This document shows, one piece after another, positions 43,803-56,479 of a stretch of DNA of 64,000 nucleotides; position 1 is the first letter of the stretch, and every line of letters begins with the position of its first letter. The position numbers and the translations under genes are program-made. Source of the stretch: Danio rerio. Its lineage: Eukaryota; Chordata; Actinopteri; Cypriniformes; Danionidae. The notes under the pieces are model-generated. The model was given only the letters and a program-made list of their open reading frames with translations. It was not told the DNA's origin and searched no databases. The stretch spans positions 62,884,001 to 62,948,000 of the forward strand of contig NC_133178.1 in NCBI RefSeq assembly GCF_049306965.1. Direction: 5' to 3'.

Positions 43803-44148
43803 TGTGTGTGTTTGTGTTCTGCAGGTGTCAGTGGAGTGACTGTAGTGACTCAGAGTCCAGTAATCACAGTCAGTAAAGGACAAACCGCTCAACTGGACTG
43901 TAATCTGGGGACGGTGACTCATGTTGCTGGATGGTACAAACAGACTCCAGCAGGAGCTCCTCAGTATGTGACAGTGTTTTATCACAGCTGGAGTTCACCT
44001 CGCTATGGATCTGGTTTCTCTGCTCCTAAATTCACATCAACATCTTCATCTTATTCGGATTATAGTCTGATCATCAGTAATGTGGATGTGAGTGATTCTG
44101 CAGTGTATTACTGTCAGACATATGACAGCTCTGTTAGAGAGTATGTAT
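43618..44148 (+). CDS. Ig light-chain V segment V14 (family A)
   Basis: Leader exon 43618-43657, GT-filled intron, V exon 43825-44148. The protein is the same as V6 through CDR1 THVAG, CDR2 TVFYHSWSSPRYG and CDR3 QTYDSSVREYV, although the two genes are 27 kb apart with block 3 between them. The 2 kb downstream are also nearly identical. This points to a very recent copy event between blocks 2 and 4, or conversion. Frame open, signals intact. Confidence 0.94.
43730..43811. repeat. (GT)n in V14 leader intron
   Basis: About 70 bases of GT followed by TTTGTGTGTGTG, slightly longer than at V6, giving an easy length polymorphism. Confidence 0.95.
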
Positions 44149-44176
44149 CACAGTGATTCACATCATGACAAAAACC
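44149..44176 (+). other. 12-RSS of V14
   Basis: Heptamer 44149-44155, nonamer 44168-44176; consensus. Confidence 0.95.
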
Positions 44177-45014
44177 TCCTCAATGCTCACATTCACTTCT
44201 GCTTTTCAGAGAACAGATGAAAAACATGAAGCAGATTCAGTTTTACATTTAAACTAAAACATTGCTATAAGTTAATATAAATTGTTATGGAATATTATAA
44301 GCACAGCATTATTGAATGCTTGATTGGCAGACAAATAGGAGACTCTGATATTATTCTTTCAGATCATTTTACCAATTTAACAATCTTTACAGCAAGTCTA
44401 CTAAAGAAAAATTAGTAGAAAAGTGTAATATTTGAGCAAGCCACAGGATGCAGCTTTGAAAATGATTAGAGTATTATGAAATAATGCATATTGTGCACAG
44501 TAGACATGATCTATACTCGGTAATAGAGCGATCCTAAAGGTGTATGTTTTAAAATGTGATGTTTAAAGGCATTATTATTTTCGTTCACACATATTCACAC
44601 ACGAATATTAGATATAATGTTATGCAGGGCTGGAGTGGAACTCCTTTTCAGCCCTGGAGTTTCAAGCCTTAGACCGGCCCAATTCAGTTCACGACTGACA
44701 ATATTAAAGTAACCTCATTTCCAATTCAGTACTTCACAGTGAAGGTTTATTTGAACAGTTACACAATGTAATGTTTAACAGTATCAGAATCTATTTTCTG
44801 TAAGAGTTAGTGCTCATAAATATCCAAACCTTAAAATGAAGAAATATCAAATAAATACAAATATATATTAAGCTATATGTAAAAAATAAAAATTAAGATT
44901 AAATGTATTGAATTTTCTATTGACACTATCACGTCCTTTTCAAGGAAGCTACTTTAGAACTTCAAATGTTTTTCATAAATATGAGAGCATTAAATGGTAG
45001 CTAAATCTCCAACA

Positions 45015-45354
45015 GGGGCGAGGCAGAGGCGCAGTGGGAAGCACATTCGCTTCACAGCTAGAAGGTCGCTGGGTCACTGGTTTGAACCTCGGCTCAGTTG
45101 GTGTTCTCCCTGCCCTCGCGTGGGTTTCCTCTGGGTGCTCCGGTTTCCCCCACAGTCCAAAGACATGTGGTACAGGTGAATTGGGTTGGCTAAATAGTGT
45201 ATGAGTGTGTGTGTGTGGATGTTTCCCAGAGATGGGTTGCAGCTGGAAGGGCATCCGCTGCGTAAAAACTTGCTGGATAAGTTGGTGGTTCATTCTGCTG
45301 TGGCGACCCTGCATTAATAAAGGGAGTAAGCCGACAAGAAAATGAATGAATGAA
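45015..45354 (+). mobile_element. DANA-type SINE, copy in block 4
   Basis: Same insertion as in blocks 1 and 2, duplication at 45002-45014 and 45355-45367. Closer to the block 1 copy (GCGCAGTGGGAAGC) than to block 2. Confidence 0.85.
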
Positions 45355-45853
45355 TAAATCTCCAACACTATTCTTTAAAACATCACAATGTCCTTTTCTG
45401 CAATATCTGAATATATATTCTGTGCAAAATTGTTTAGATATCCAGTCTTTAAACACAAATAAAGAATAAAACAAGTATTGCACTGTTATCTGCCAGATAT
45501 TTTTAACCACAGTATTACTTTCTAATAATGGCTTCATCTTTTTCCCCTTTTTAGCTTTCTGATCAAGTTAAGTCAGATTTATTAATTTAGTGAATCATCT
45601 GATTTCATTAATTGTCTCAAGGCAGTTTTCATTAAGCAGGTATAATATTTAATAATATTAATATTAATAATTCGTATTCTTATATTCACTCAATGACTAC
45701 CTGCCCATTCTAGTGTGTTGGGCTCATGACTGGTGTTTGGTAACGTTACGGGGCCTGGCTCTTTACTGTTAACAGCAAACTGGACAAGAGTCATCATTAA
45801 CCTGCAGGCTGCATTCTGCTCATGAGGCTGCAAGAAAGTAATTAAAAAGAGTG

Positions 45854-45877
45854 GAAAATAAATAAATGAATGAATGA

Positions 45878-45932
<55 letters not shown>
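45854..45932. repeat. (AAAT/GAAT/GAAA)n microsatellite, block 4
   Basis: Short AAAT part, two GAAT units and a longer GAAA run. Confidence 0.9.
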
Positions 45933-46153
45933 TACAACTGTTGACAGTGCAGTCAGCTATAGGGACACCAGCACTCATGCCCCAGAAATACTCCCGGTCC
46001 TCTTGATTTGCCAATCATGGCCCATACCTGAATTACCCCTGAAAAGTAATTTACGCAGTACAACCATCCAAAGCATCAATTAAATACCCAAAAAGAGTGC
46101 CCACATTTGTAATGCTGGTATATTCTGGAATTTAGCTCAGACTTTTTTTTTTA

Positions 46154-46370
46154 CTCAAAGTGTCTATGAGACTCCCTACAAGAGGCATCAGACACGTCCT
46201 GCTGGTTGATGTGCTGGGCAATGCTCAAATCGCCCATCTTAACTTTGAGAATGAACAGATGAAGGAAAAGTCTGGAGGGTCATTGACTTCTGCATCTTCA
46301 GGTCTGATGATGTAAATTCCAGTGACTGTATAAGCCACGTCTCTCTCCAACATCCTCAAAGTGTCCTGCA
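46154..46370 (-). other. Antisense exon-like stretch, block 4 copy
   Basis: Copy of 2300-2513 with scattered substitutions. Confidence 0.3.
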
Positions 46371-46957
46371 CAACACAAACAGAGTAACACTGCTCAGCCA
46401 TTATATGAACATCAACAAATGCAGGATTAGGAAATCTGACCTCAGCATTTCATCCAAAACTAGCACGAGAAAAAAAATAACAATTAAATCTGACTATAGG
46501 TTTTAAGATACAGTAAAGACAGCAACACTCTCTGGTGTCTGCAATACTAAGTTTACATTAACTATTCAGACTTCTGTACTGTGTTTGTTTTGATTCATGC
46601 ACTCATACTCTAATGATTTTGAGTTAAATGGCTGAACTGGGATGAGGTTAAATATTGATTAATTTGTCTCTAAAATGCATTAAAGAGACCATCAAAATAA
46701 AGTGATACCCACCTTTCTAAGCTCAGCACAGCTTCAGTGATAATACTGTTAGCAGAATAACACTGACTAGTGTTGATTTAACTCTGACATAAAGCATACG
46801 ACACATTAGATGAAGCAGTTGGTGTTTGCTGATGGAGTGATTGTGTGAAGTGTGGAGCTCCTCCCTCTGTCAGAGTTTCTCTTCTCTATATGAGCGTCTC
46901 CTTCTCTCTGATCGTCTTCATGTCTCTAAACTCAAACTGCTCCTCACAGGCCAGATC

Positions 46958-47419
46958 ATGCTGATCATCTTCTACTGCTCTCTCCTCACTCTTCTGTCAT
47001 GTAAGTCACACATTTCACTGCAGACATGCCGATCTCTCAGCAGAGACGACAGATTCATCACATTCATATTATTGATTATTATTTTACAGGTGTCAGATGT
47101 GCGAAAGTGCTCACTCAGAAACCCTCCATAATGACTGAAGACAAGGGCAGATCTGTGACTCTGGACTGTAATGTTGAGAAGGATGAGGCTTATGTCAGCT
47201 GGTATAAACAGACTCCAAACGCAGCTCTTCAGTTTGTTTTGAGATATTATTATGCTCTCAGCTCACCTGATAGATATGGGGATGGTTTTACCTCCAGCCG
47301 CTTCACATCTAAAGCTCAGTCAAGTATTGAGTATAGTCTGATCATCAGTAATGTGGATGTGAGTGATTCTGCAGTGTATTACTGTCAGACATGGGACAAC
47401 TCTGCTGATGAGGGTGTAT
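46958..47419 (+). CDS. Ig light-chain V segment V15 (family B)
   Basis: Leader exon 46958-47000, V exon 47090-47419, TATA-like CTATATGA 46886-46893. CDR1 NVEKDEAYVS, WYKQTPNAALQFV (Leu for the conserved Pro), CDR2 YYYALSSPDRYG (Tyr for His), FR3 SSIEYSL (Glu for Asp). Germline CDR3 QTWDNSADEGV is unique, with Gly where others have Tyr or Trp. It is the most diverged B-family body in the window, in contrast to the copied V14 beside it. Open, with core Cys and Trp. Confidence 0.93.
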
Positions 47420-47447
47420 CACAGTGATTCACATCATGACAAAAACC
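47420..47447 (+). other. 12-RSS of V15
   Basis: Heptamer 47420-47426, nonamer 47439-47447; consensus. Confidence 0.95.
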
Positions 47448-47859
47448 TGCTCACTGCATTCACTTCTGCTTTTAGACAACAGATGATACTGTAAGAGCTC
47501 GACTTCACATTAACAGTAAATGAAAAACAGATCATTTCATATCTTTAATATTGAGTCCTGTAATTGAATTTATCTCTTAATTTGCCTTTATTTATGTGCT
47601 GTTTGGATCTGAACAGTTTCTGACTGTCTATATAGCAGTATCTGCAGATTAAAGCGACTCGCTCTTTATTGCAATGACAGACAATGAAAGGGAGTACAAA
47701 CATTTAATAAAGATTACAGGACTGTACAAACATTGGTCATTCTCTGTGTGTCCTACACAATACAGGTGTAACATCCTTTAAGGCTCATATATCTGATCAT
47801 GACTAGTGCAGTATATCAGTGACTCTCTAATGCTGTGTTGAACTGGATCTCACTGGTGA

Positions 47860-48232
47860 GTTTAAAAAAGTCTTAAATTTAAAAAACTCAAGTTTAGGTC
47901 TTAAAAAGTCTTAAATTGACTGAAATATTGTGTTGTAGGACTAAAACGAATTTAAACAGGTCTTAATTTTGTAATGTAAAGCTATTTAATATGGCCGACA
48001 CATCCAATCACTAATAATTCATCACAATAAGAGTTTATTTATTAACTGTTTATACTAATATGGTTTAATTATCTTCCTTATACAATAACATTTGTTTTAA
48101 ATGTTTTAACTGGGCCATTAGACACAATCCTTAGTGTTTAGCCTTGTCTAAGTGTGAATTTCATTTATAATGGTTTCCAAAAGGTCTTAAAAGTCTTAAA
48201 TGTGATGTGACGAAACCTGTAGAAACCCTGAA
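47860..48232. repeat. GTCTTAAA-rich repeat block, block 4 copy
   Basis: Corresponds to 4052-4428. Confidence 0.4.
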
Positions 48233-49008
48233 ACTGCTCATAGAGATTTTTTGAGTCCTCATGATGAATTTATGAGATTTGTTGTTATTTTGGGTGAATT
48301 TTTGCTCCAGATGTTAATTTTTACAGTGTGTTATCAACATTTCAACATACGACATCACAAATTACATCCTTAAATGTCTTTATATAACTCTAATATCAGT
48401 GCTTAACACAGTGAATTATTAGTGGCAGAAGAGCAGCTCCTGTCTAAAGCTTTATCAGTTCAGTTTTGAGCTTCTGTTAGTGGAGAAATGCTGAGAAATG
48501 AAGTCTGTTTCATACACTGCTGCACACGACTCAATAACTCGACTATTCTGAACCCACATGTGTAACTTCATTCATTATTTTGTGTCTCTGAGTGAAGAAT
48601 TAGTTTCTTCTTTTACTGAACTCGACCGCTTTAGACGGCTTCTTCATCTTCTGCTCCTGAATTCAGTCATTGTGAAGTGAAGCTCAGTTTAGAAGAGCTG
48701 AGAGTCAGAGCACAGGAGACCCGGGTCTGATCCTTACTGAAGTCAGATCCTCACAGCACATCTTCAGCCCTGCAGATACAGAACAAACTCACTAAATCAT
48801 TTACACCTTCATTACAAACCACAGCTAGAGAGGATTATGTGTGGGATTCATCTGATATCGCTCTAGAATTAGTGACTGTTTTCTGCTCTTCCTGATGTTT
48901 ATCTGCATAAAACACACATCAATGAAGAGCAGAGAGACGTGAATTATGACCTGAAGCGGATGCAGTGAACCCTGACTCACATAACTGTACATGCTCACGC
49001 TCAGGAGA

Positions 49009-49038
49009 CACCTGTTAGCTCAGCAGGTTTATGTAAAT
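49009..49038 (+). promoter_or_regulatory. E-box/octamer promoter module of V16
   Basis: CACCTG 49009-49014, 16-base gap, ATGTAAAT 49031-49038. Confidence 0.6.
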
Positions 49039-49164
49039 GACTGTGAAACTGAGGCGGGCGTCTCTTTTAGTGTCTCTACAGTCTTCAAGTTTCTCTCTCT
49101 GATCATCTCAGCTTTATTCTACAGCACTGCTCATCTTTACACGTCACAGACACCAAATCACAAG

Positions 49165-49609
49165 ATGATCTCAATATTCTGCTCTGTCTGCACTCTTCTG
49201 ACCTGTGAGTTTCCTCATGTCTGATGGACAGTTTAAAGTGTTGGACACACGATCTCATGTAAAGCTTGTGTTTGTTCTGCAGGTGTCAGTGGAGTGACTG
49301 TAGTGACTCAGAGTCCAGTAATCACAGTCAGTAAAGGACAAACCGCTCAACTGGACTGTAATCTGGGCACTGTGACTGGTTCTGCTGCTAGATGGTACAA
49401 ACAGACTCCAGCAGGAGTTCCTCAGTATGTGTTAAGATTTTATCATGACTGGAGTTCACCTTACTATGGATCTGGTTTCTCTGCTCCTAAATTCACATCA
49501 ACACATTCATCTACATCAGATTATAGTCTGATTATCAGTAATGTGGATGTGAGTGATTCTGCAGTGTATTACTGTCAGACATGGGACAGCTCTGTTAGAG
49601 AGTATGTAT
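49165..49609 (+). CDS. Ig light-chain V segment V16 (family C), J4-proximal
   Basis: Leader exon 49165-49204, V exon 49283-49609. CDR1 GSAAR before WYKQTPAGVPQYV, CDR2 RFYHDWSSPYYG, FR3 STHSSTSDYSL, germline CDR3 QTWDSSVREYV. The J4 heptamer lies 776 bases downstream, the longest last-V to J gap because of the GT expansion. Core Cys and Trp present, frame open. Confidence 0.94.
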
Positions 49610-49637
49610 CACAGTGATTCACATCATGACAAAAACC
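49610..49637 (+). other. 12-RSS of V16
   Basis: Heptamer 49610-49616, nonamer 49629-49637; consensus. Confidence 0.95.
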
Positions 49638-50098
49638 TCCTCACTGCATTCACTTCTGCTTTAGTTAACAGATGATCAGAGCTCAACTTCACAGATTAAT
49701 AGCACATCACAGAAATTTCCCTCCATCACTGAATATATATTAATGTAAAGTCTGTCATCATGAAATAATAAACAGAACATCCAGACTGATCGGTCCATAT
49801 ACTGAACAATAAGAGTCTGATCAGAAACTGTAGTTACTAATGTGAGATTGACACTAATGAAGCCATAAAATACCTTGTTAATAATAAAGGAAACTCTCCT
49901 CTGGAGTATATTAGTTATACAATATGATTTGAGCTTGAATATATCCACATCTCTTATTGTTTTACGCTGATTTTGTGCTGTTTGGAGTCTCTACAGTCTC
50001 TCTCAGCTGCAGAAGAACAACAAGCATGACTGAGATTGTGTTTAAAGCACTTGAACACACAGCAGATACCACTGATATGAAGAGTAACGCAGCAGCAG

Positions 50099-50261
<163 letters not shown>

Positions 50262-50352
50262 ATTTCTCCATGAATGAAGTGTGTAAAGCACATGGTGAGC
50301 TGAGCTTGAGTGAGTCTTTCACTTCTGTTTGTGTCTCTTCACAGACTGAGGA

Positions 50353-50391
50353 GGTTTTTGTACGGCTGAACATATCAAGTCTTTCACTGTG
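50353..50391 (+). other. 23-RSS of J4
   Basis: Nonamer 50353-50361, heptamer 50385-50391; spacer has one change (ATATCAAGTCTTT). Confidence 0.95.
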
Positions 50392-50425
50392 GTATTCGGA
50401 CAAGGAACTAAACTCATTGTGACGG
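50392..50425 (+). CDS. Ig light-chain J segment J4
   Basis: VFGQGTKLIVT plus split G, GTAAGT donor at 50426; coding bases same as J1 to J3. It sits close to the longest GT array in the locus. The array may be prone to slippage or Z-DNA formation, but the RSS and coding part are unaffected. Confidence 0.95.
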
Positions 50426-50427
50426 GT

Positions 50428-50555
50428 AAGTCATCGCTCTACTGTATTACTCTTCATCTGCTTCATGTTTAATATATTGATCTGTGCTCTATAGTCAGTT
50501 TTATTAGTGGACTGTTAAGAAAGCATGTTGTAGATTTAGAGTTAAACACATTTCA
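50428..50555. repeat. 128-base direct repeat, first copy (J4 intron)
   Basis: Pairs with 51515-51642, 1,087 bases apart. Confidence 0.9.
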
Positions 50556-50980
50556 TTAATGTAGTGGAAGAACTGTTGCTGCTAAAAGTAGAATAACCGT
50601 TACTCCATTTTAAAAGTAATTTATTAAGTATTTACTAATGAGAATTATTAATTAGATCTTACCAAATTTCTTTTGGTGTTATCGCTGTTACATTTACACA
50701 CTTTTTACCTGAATTTTTATGATATAATCTACCCTAAAGAAGTGAGTGCAAATTATTGCCTCAAGTTTATTGAGTAGATTCTATCGGTTGTTTTTAAAGT
50801 GCATAAAACCGCAGATTTTTTGCAAAATGCTGTGCAGAAATGGCTAAAAATGTCTGTAGATTCTGTCTGGCCCTTTAATCACTCTACTGGGCTTTCATTC
50901 CGTTACTGTATTATATATAGTGAACTTGTTGTAGATATATTTATGTTTTTATCTCAGTTTTTATACTTGCTAACACTTTA

Positions 50981-51222
50981 TTTAGATGGTCCATTTGAGT
51001 ATTAGTAGATCTGCTTAATATCTGTTGATACGCTCCTTCAACAGACATTTAACTGACTATAAGAACCTTTGTAAGTACATATCAGCTTACACTAACCATA
51101 ACTCTTAACCCCAGCCCTAACCCCAATCTAAAAGTCTTCTTATAATCTAAAGAGAATCAGTTGGCATGCAGATGCAATCTAACTTAATTGCAACACAAAG
51201 ACCATCAAAATAAAGTGTGACC
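50981..51222. mobile_element. MITE in the J4-C4 intron
   Basis: Copy of 11463-11714; right end AAAATAAAGTGTGACC is closest to an intact terminal repeat. Confidence 0.65.
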
Positions 51223-51295
51223 ATTTACTTTGCCAGTCACAATTATTTTCCATCAACTGCCCTGAAATACACTGTTAAATGAGCTTTATTAGTCA

Positions 51296-51329
<34 letters not shown>

Positions 51330-51514
51330 TATTATTTTTAATTTAATATTCAGCTGTTAATATGTTGTGATTTAGGAAGCTTTAGAAATCATTTTGTATA
51401 AAAGTGTATTCAGTTAATCAACAATGTCTAGTATATCTGTAGTTAAAAGCCTAAAAAGTGTATTTGTACTTTAAATAGTTATGTTGTAAACTAAAATCAA
51501 GCATGTGTGTGTTT

Positions 51515-51642
51515 AAGTCATCGCTCTACTGTATTACTCTTCATCTGCTTCATGTTTAATATATTGATCTGTGCTCTATAGTCAGTTTTATTAGTGGACT
51601 GTTAAGAAAGCATGTTGTAGATTTAGAGTTAAACACATTTCA
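51515..51642. repeat. 128-base direct repeat, second copy (J4 intron)
   Basis: Second member of the pair with 50428-50555. Confidence 0.9.
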
Positions 51643-51918
51643 GTTCAGTATTTTTTGCTCCTCAAGCGTCAAACCCTGAAATATACTTTCTCCTAAAGTT
51701 TAACTCTCAACTACAAGAGTTTTCTGTCTGGATGTGTTTTATATCAGTGATCACTCGACTGGGCTGGTCAAGTCATTGTAGATTATCTTTGATTTATTTC
51801 AATTTACTTTGTTAGTCATGTTTTTCCCCATTAATTATTAGGAAAAACATTTAAAAGAATAAAGAAAATCACTGCAGATTTAATCTTAAATTTCCTGATT
51901 GTGTGTTAAATGAGCTTA

Positions 51919-51963
<45 letters not shown>

Positions 51964-53024
51964 TTCATCATCATCATCATTATTAAACCATTCTTATATT
52001 ATGATTTTAAAAAACTTTCAAAATTATTTTGAATGCAAGTTTATTTAATTATTCAATAAAATAATGTTTATTTAAAATTAAAAAAAGTAAATCTTTATGT
52101 TAAAACAAAAATCAAGTATGTATTTATTTAATTACTTGTTGGTTAAAATCTAATTTAAAAAAGAGGCAAATACAGTATTAAAATGACAAATATTTTCAGT
52201 TTTTAAGCAATTAATAAATATTTCTTAAATGTCGTAAGAGTCCTCACAACTACACCGTGTCTCAAACAAAATCCAAGCAAAATTCGTCAGAAATTCGTCA
52301 AAATACATCCCACTTATATTATATTTTGTAATTAGATCGCAATTTTTCACCAGTAAGTAATATAATCCACCTTTTGTCCAGTTTTTAGTCGGAAATTCAT
52401 GAAGAAAACGTGAAGCACTGCAGCCTTTCAGTTCTCGTAAACCTTTGATCAAACTCTCATCTTCAACCCAAAACACCAATTTTTATGTGAGCCTAAAGGC
52501 TCGTAAACACCGGAACCCTTTTCGTTTGCGTTTATCGTCAGCATTTTACGAGATGTTTTGTCAGATTAAAGCCCAAGCGATTTTCACTGGCGTCAAGCAG
52601 AAGAGTCTGCAAAATATAAATATGCCGTTATTTCACCGTCATTGCTTCATCGTCAAGGAAAGTAAATAAAAGGATTATTATAATGCACAGATTGTGCTGA
52701 TATTCCTGTACAGAGTTTAGTCATTCTCACTCCTGTAGTACGATTAGCAGTCTTATTTATGTATGATACAGTATATTACTGCTTGTTTTTTAAAGGACAT
52801 GGTGTTTAGTCATTTTTGATGTTGTGGGGACATTAATGAGGTTAACGGCTCAAAAATCACACAGAATAAAGTATTTTGAAAACTGTCTCCTGTAAGGGTT
52901 GTGTTTAGGGGATCAAATATACAATTTGTACTGTATAAAAATCATTACATTTATAGAAAGTCCCCGTAAAGATAGCTGTACAAGTGTGTGTGTGTGCTGA
53001 TGCTGATGTTGGTGTGTTTTGTAG

Positions 53025-53350
53025 ACGCTGCTGCTGCTCCTCCTGTGCTCACCATCCTCCGTCCATCATCCAGAGAAGAGCTGAGCTCCAGTAAAGTCAC
53101 TCTGCTGTGTCTGATCAATCACATGTCTGTGGCTTTCGCTGATGTGCGTTGGCTTGTGAACGGGAACTCGGTTACCGAAGGCGTCTTCACCGGCTCTGCT
53201 GAACAGCAGCCTGATCACAAATTCAAGAGCAGCAGTTCTTTAACCATCCAGAGGTCCGAGTGGGACAAAGACAGAGAGCTGACATGTGAAGCCACTGTGG
53301 CCTCCAAAACCAGCAGAGCAAGCATCAGGAAATCTGAATGCAGCGACTGA
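53025..53350 (+). CDS. Ig light-chain constant exon C4
   Basis: 108-residue C domain with Phe38 as in C1 and C3 but Arg77 (IQRSEW) as in C2. Cys29, Trp43, Cys88 and Cys106 are present. Acceptor GTGTTTTGTAG has a slightly better pyrimidine tract than the other blocks. The mix of C1-like and C2-like residues means the C exons form three protein variants among four genes. Confidence 0.95.
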
Positions 53351-53437
53351 ACCTGGAGAAGCGGATGTGCTGTTCTACTGTTATCAGAGCTGATCATATC
53401 TCTTGCTGGAGTGGCTCATCAATATAGAGAGTGCTCA

Positions 53438-53506
53438 AATAAAGCCTCCTCATTTTCTGCTGATGATCTTTCGCCTTTAATGTTGATTTACAACTGTTTT
53501 AATAAA
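53438..53506 (+). terminator. Polyadenylation signals of C4
   Basis: AATAAA at 53438-53443 and 53501-53506. Confidence 0.75.
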
Positions 53507-53550
53507 CTGCATCTTCAATAAACTTTGTCTTTGTGTTTATTGTCTTACTG

Positions 53551-53890
53551 TCTTTCCGATGAGATGTTAAAGCGAGGTTCTGACTCTCTGTGGTTTTTAA
53601 AAATCCCATGGCTCTCTAGTAAAGAGTAGGGGTGTAATCCCCGATGTCCTGGGCAAAGTTCTTCAATCAGACCTTACGATAATCATCCCCATCTATCGAA
53701 TTGGTTCTATCACTGTCTGTCCACTCCACCAATAGCTGGTGTGTGGTGAGCGCACTGGCGCCGTTGTCCTGTGGCTGCCGTCGCATCATCCAAGTGAATG
53801 CTGCACACTGGTGGTGGTGTCGAGATGTGTACTTTGGGTGTTTGGCCATACACAACAAATGCGCTATATAAACACACATTACATTACATA
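53551..53890 (+). mobile_element. SINE/LINE-tail-like repeat after C4
   Basis: Copy of 14061-14386. Confidence 0.5.
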
Positions 53891-54094
53891 TTGTGCAGAG
53901 GAATGAAGAGATTGAACCTTTAAACTGTATGAACTGCTGTCAAGATGAAGTCAAGACCGACTTTTACAATCGATGAGGGAATGAAGGATGAAAATCTGAC
54001 GATGCAAACACTCAAATCGAGTCTTCAGACTGAAAATCAAAGAAAGCTCTGTTCATCTGAGGGTCAAACATCAACTAAACTGCTGTCACTGCTA

Positions 54095-55561
54095 CACTGT
54101 AAAAAAAAACTAGTTTTACAGAAAATATCCCTACATTTTTTTACAGTAATTTTTTTGTAATTTAAAATTAAATGTAGAACTTAGTAAAATTACAAACAAT
54201 CTCTCTAAATTCACAGTTTGACTTTCATTTTAGGTACTTTATCATTAAAGACAAATTACTGACATTTTTGTTTTTTATACAGGGAAATTACAGTATTATT
54301 TATACAGTATGTTTCTGTTATTTTAAATTATATTAAAAAATCGGTAAAAATTACAAAAACAAATATCTGTAAATTAACAGATTGACTGTTATTTTATGTA
54401 CTATATAAGTAATGACAAATTACAACAATTTGTCTGTTTTATACAATAAAATTGCCGTATTATTTACACAGTGTTTTTCCTGTTTTTTAAGTACATTTAA
54501 AATTACGTAAAATTAAAGTAATAAATTGTAATTACTTGCTCTGTAAAAAAAAAAAAGGTCAAATGACTGGCAGCTACGGCTGCCGAACAAAAACCATAAA
54601 ATGATGGTAAAATTTCTGTTGAAATAAAGTGCAAAAACTGATAAATCTACAGATATTTTCATTCAAATGTTTACAGAGAAACACTGTTATTTTACAGACT
54701 TTTAATAGATTATTACGATCAAATCCGTTCAATAAAGTCACACACTAAGAGTGCTCACATGCACCTGTTCCAGATTCTGCTAATTGCACACACACAGCCG
54801 GAGGATCGTTATGAGCTGATTACATGCACTTTAAAAGCAGCAAAGACCAATTACCAAGTCTTGTTATACTGTGAACATTATTATGTGTTTCTCTTCTTTT
54901 GCCTTACTTTGTTTGTTAATAGTTTACATTATTTGCTGCCGGGACTGACCATTTGCCTGTTATTTGACCATGACTCTGGATTCCCTGCATAATGTTACAT
55001 CTGTTTGCTCCTGTGTTGACTGTTGTTTTCGTGACCATCTCTGTGTAATAAACCTGCATTTGGATCTGCACTCCTTTCTCAGCGTCCTCTTCACGTTACA
55101 GTTCCATTTCATTTAAACCTTAAACCTCATTCAGCTTAAACCTCTACATGTTTTACATAAACACTATTCAATAAAATGTAACAACTATAATGTTAAAGTT
55201 GTGAGAATTTAATCAGTTTTATCTCGTTTGTTGTTTTTTCCAAAAGTTTTTGATCCAAAATAAAACTGTTAAATTTCGATCATGAGCATGTCTTGGCATT
55301 TTATTAAAAGTGTTTAATCGTAATGATTTAGGGAAAATTCTTTGAAATAACATTGTTTTCTCTTGAACTTTTAGTGCAGTCACTTTAGTGATGGTGTTTG
55401 ATCATAATAATCTAGGAAAAGTCTGTATAATAACAGTGTTTCTCTGTAAAACTCTTATTGTGTAACTTTATTAAACTGATTTGATCATAATAATCTAGGA
55501 AAAGTCTGTAAAATAACAGTGTTTCTCTGTAAACATTTGAACATTTTTTTTTCTTACAGTG
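54095..55561. mobile_element. TA-flanked inverted-repeat element, block 4
   Basis: CACTGTAAAAAAAAACTAG start, CTTACAGTG end, TA at both sides. LTR-like core 54760-55100. It separates C4 from the family-A-like V17. Confidence 0.6.
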
Positions 55562-55750
55562 TAGTGAAGATCATTAGTGAAGAGCACAGCGGAGATGAAT
55601 GAGTCTGAATAAAGTTCTGATGGAAACTCTGAGGAGATGCTCCAGATGTGACGGCCATCATGTGGATCTGCTGTGAAGTTGATGCTGAAGTTTGTCTTCT
55701 AGCAGACGCAGTGAAGTGTGGAGATGTTCTTCATGGGGACGCACAGGAAA

Positions 55751-55781
55751 CACCTGCTCTTCTAATCAGCTCCATGTAAAT
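55751..55781 (+). promoter_or_regulatory. E-box/octamer promoter module of V17
   Basis: CACCTG 55751-55756, 17-base gap, ATGTAAAT 55774-55781; TATA-like TTATAG at about 55926. Confidence 0.6.
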
Positions 55782-55987
55782 CAGCAGCTTCTCTGAGCTC
55801 TTTTCATCTGTCAGACTTCGTCTTCATCAGCTTCTGTCGATCTGTCGCCTGTCAATCATTCAGCGCTGCTTCCTGATGATGCGCTGCTGATGCCTGATGA
55901 TGTCACCGAGCGTCTCTTCAGTCTCTTATAGCTGCTCTCTGATCAGTCTCCTCTTCAGTCTGTTCACATCACACACACACTCACAAC

Positions 55988-56451
55988 ATGCTGACACTCT
56001 TCATCCTCCTCATCATCACTCTATCATGTGAGACGCCACTAGACTGCAGATCCAGAGGCACATCAGACTGTCATGTGGGTGTGTTGTGTGGCATTAATGC
56101 TGTGTGTGTGTTTGTGTTCTGCAGGTGTCAGTGGAGTGACTGTAGTGACTCAGAGTCCAGTAATCACAGTCAGTAAAGGACAAACTGCTCAACTGGACTG
56201 TAATCTGGGGACTGTGACAAGTTCTGAAGCTAGATGGTACAAACAGACTCCAGCAGGAGTTCCTCAGTATGTGTTAAGATTTTATCATACCATGAGATCA
56301 CCTGACTATGGATCTGGTTTCTCTGCTCCTAAATTCACATCAACACATTCATCTAAATCAGATTATAGTCTGATCATCAGTAATGTGGCTGTGAGTGATT
56401 CTGCAGTGTATTGCTGTAAGACATGGGACCACTCTGCTAATGAATATGTAT
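55988..56451 (+). CDS. Ig light-chain V segment V17 (A-type leader, C-like body)
   Basis: Leader exon 55988-56027 (MLTLFILLIITLS), 97-base intron with only a short GT run, V exon 56125-56451. CDR1 SSEAR and CDR2 RFYHTMRSPDYG with FR3 STHSSKSDYSL are closer to family C bodies. Just before CDR3 it reads VYCCKTWD: Cys replaces the Tyr next to the core Cys, giving an extra thiol. CDR3 KTWDHSANEYV is unique in the window. It is the only V between C4 and J5, so it is the obvious partner of J5-C5. Open. Confidence 0.93.
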
Positions 56452-56479
56452 CACAGTGATTCACATCATGACAAAAACC
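56452..56479 (+). other. 12-RSS of V17
   Basis: Heptamer 56452-56458, nonamer 56471-56479; consensus. Confidence 0.95.
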
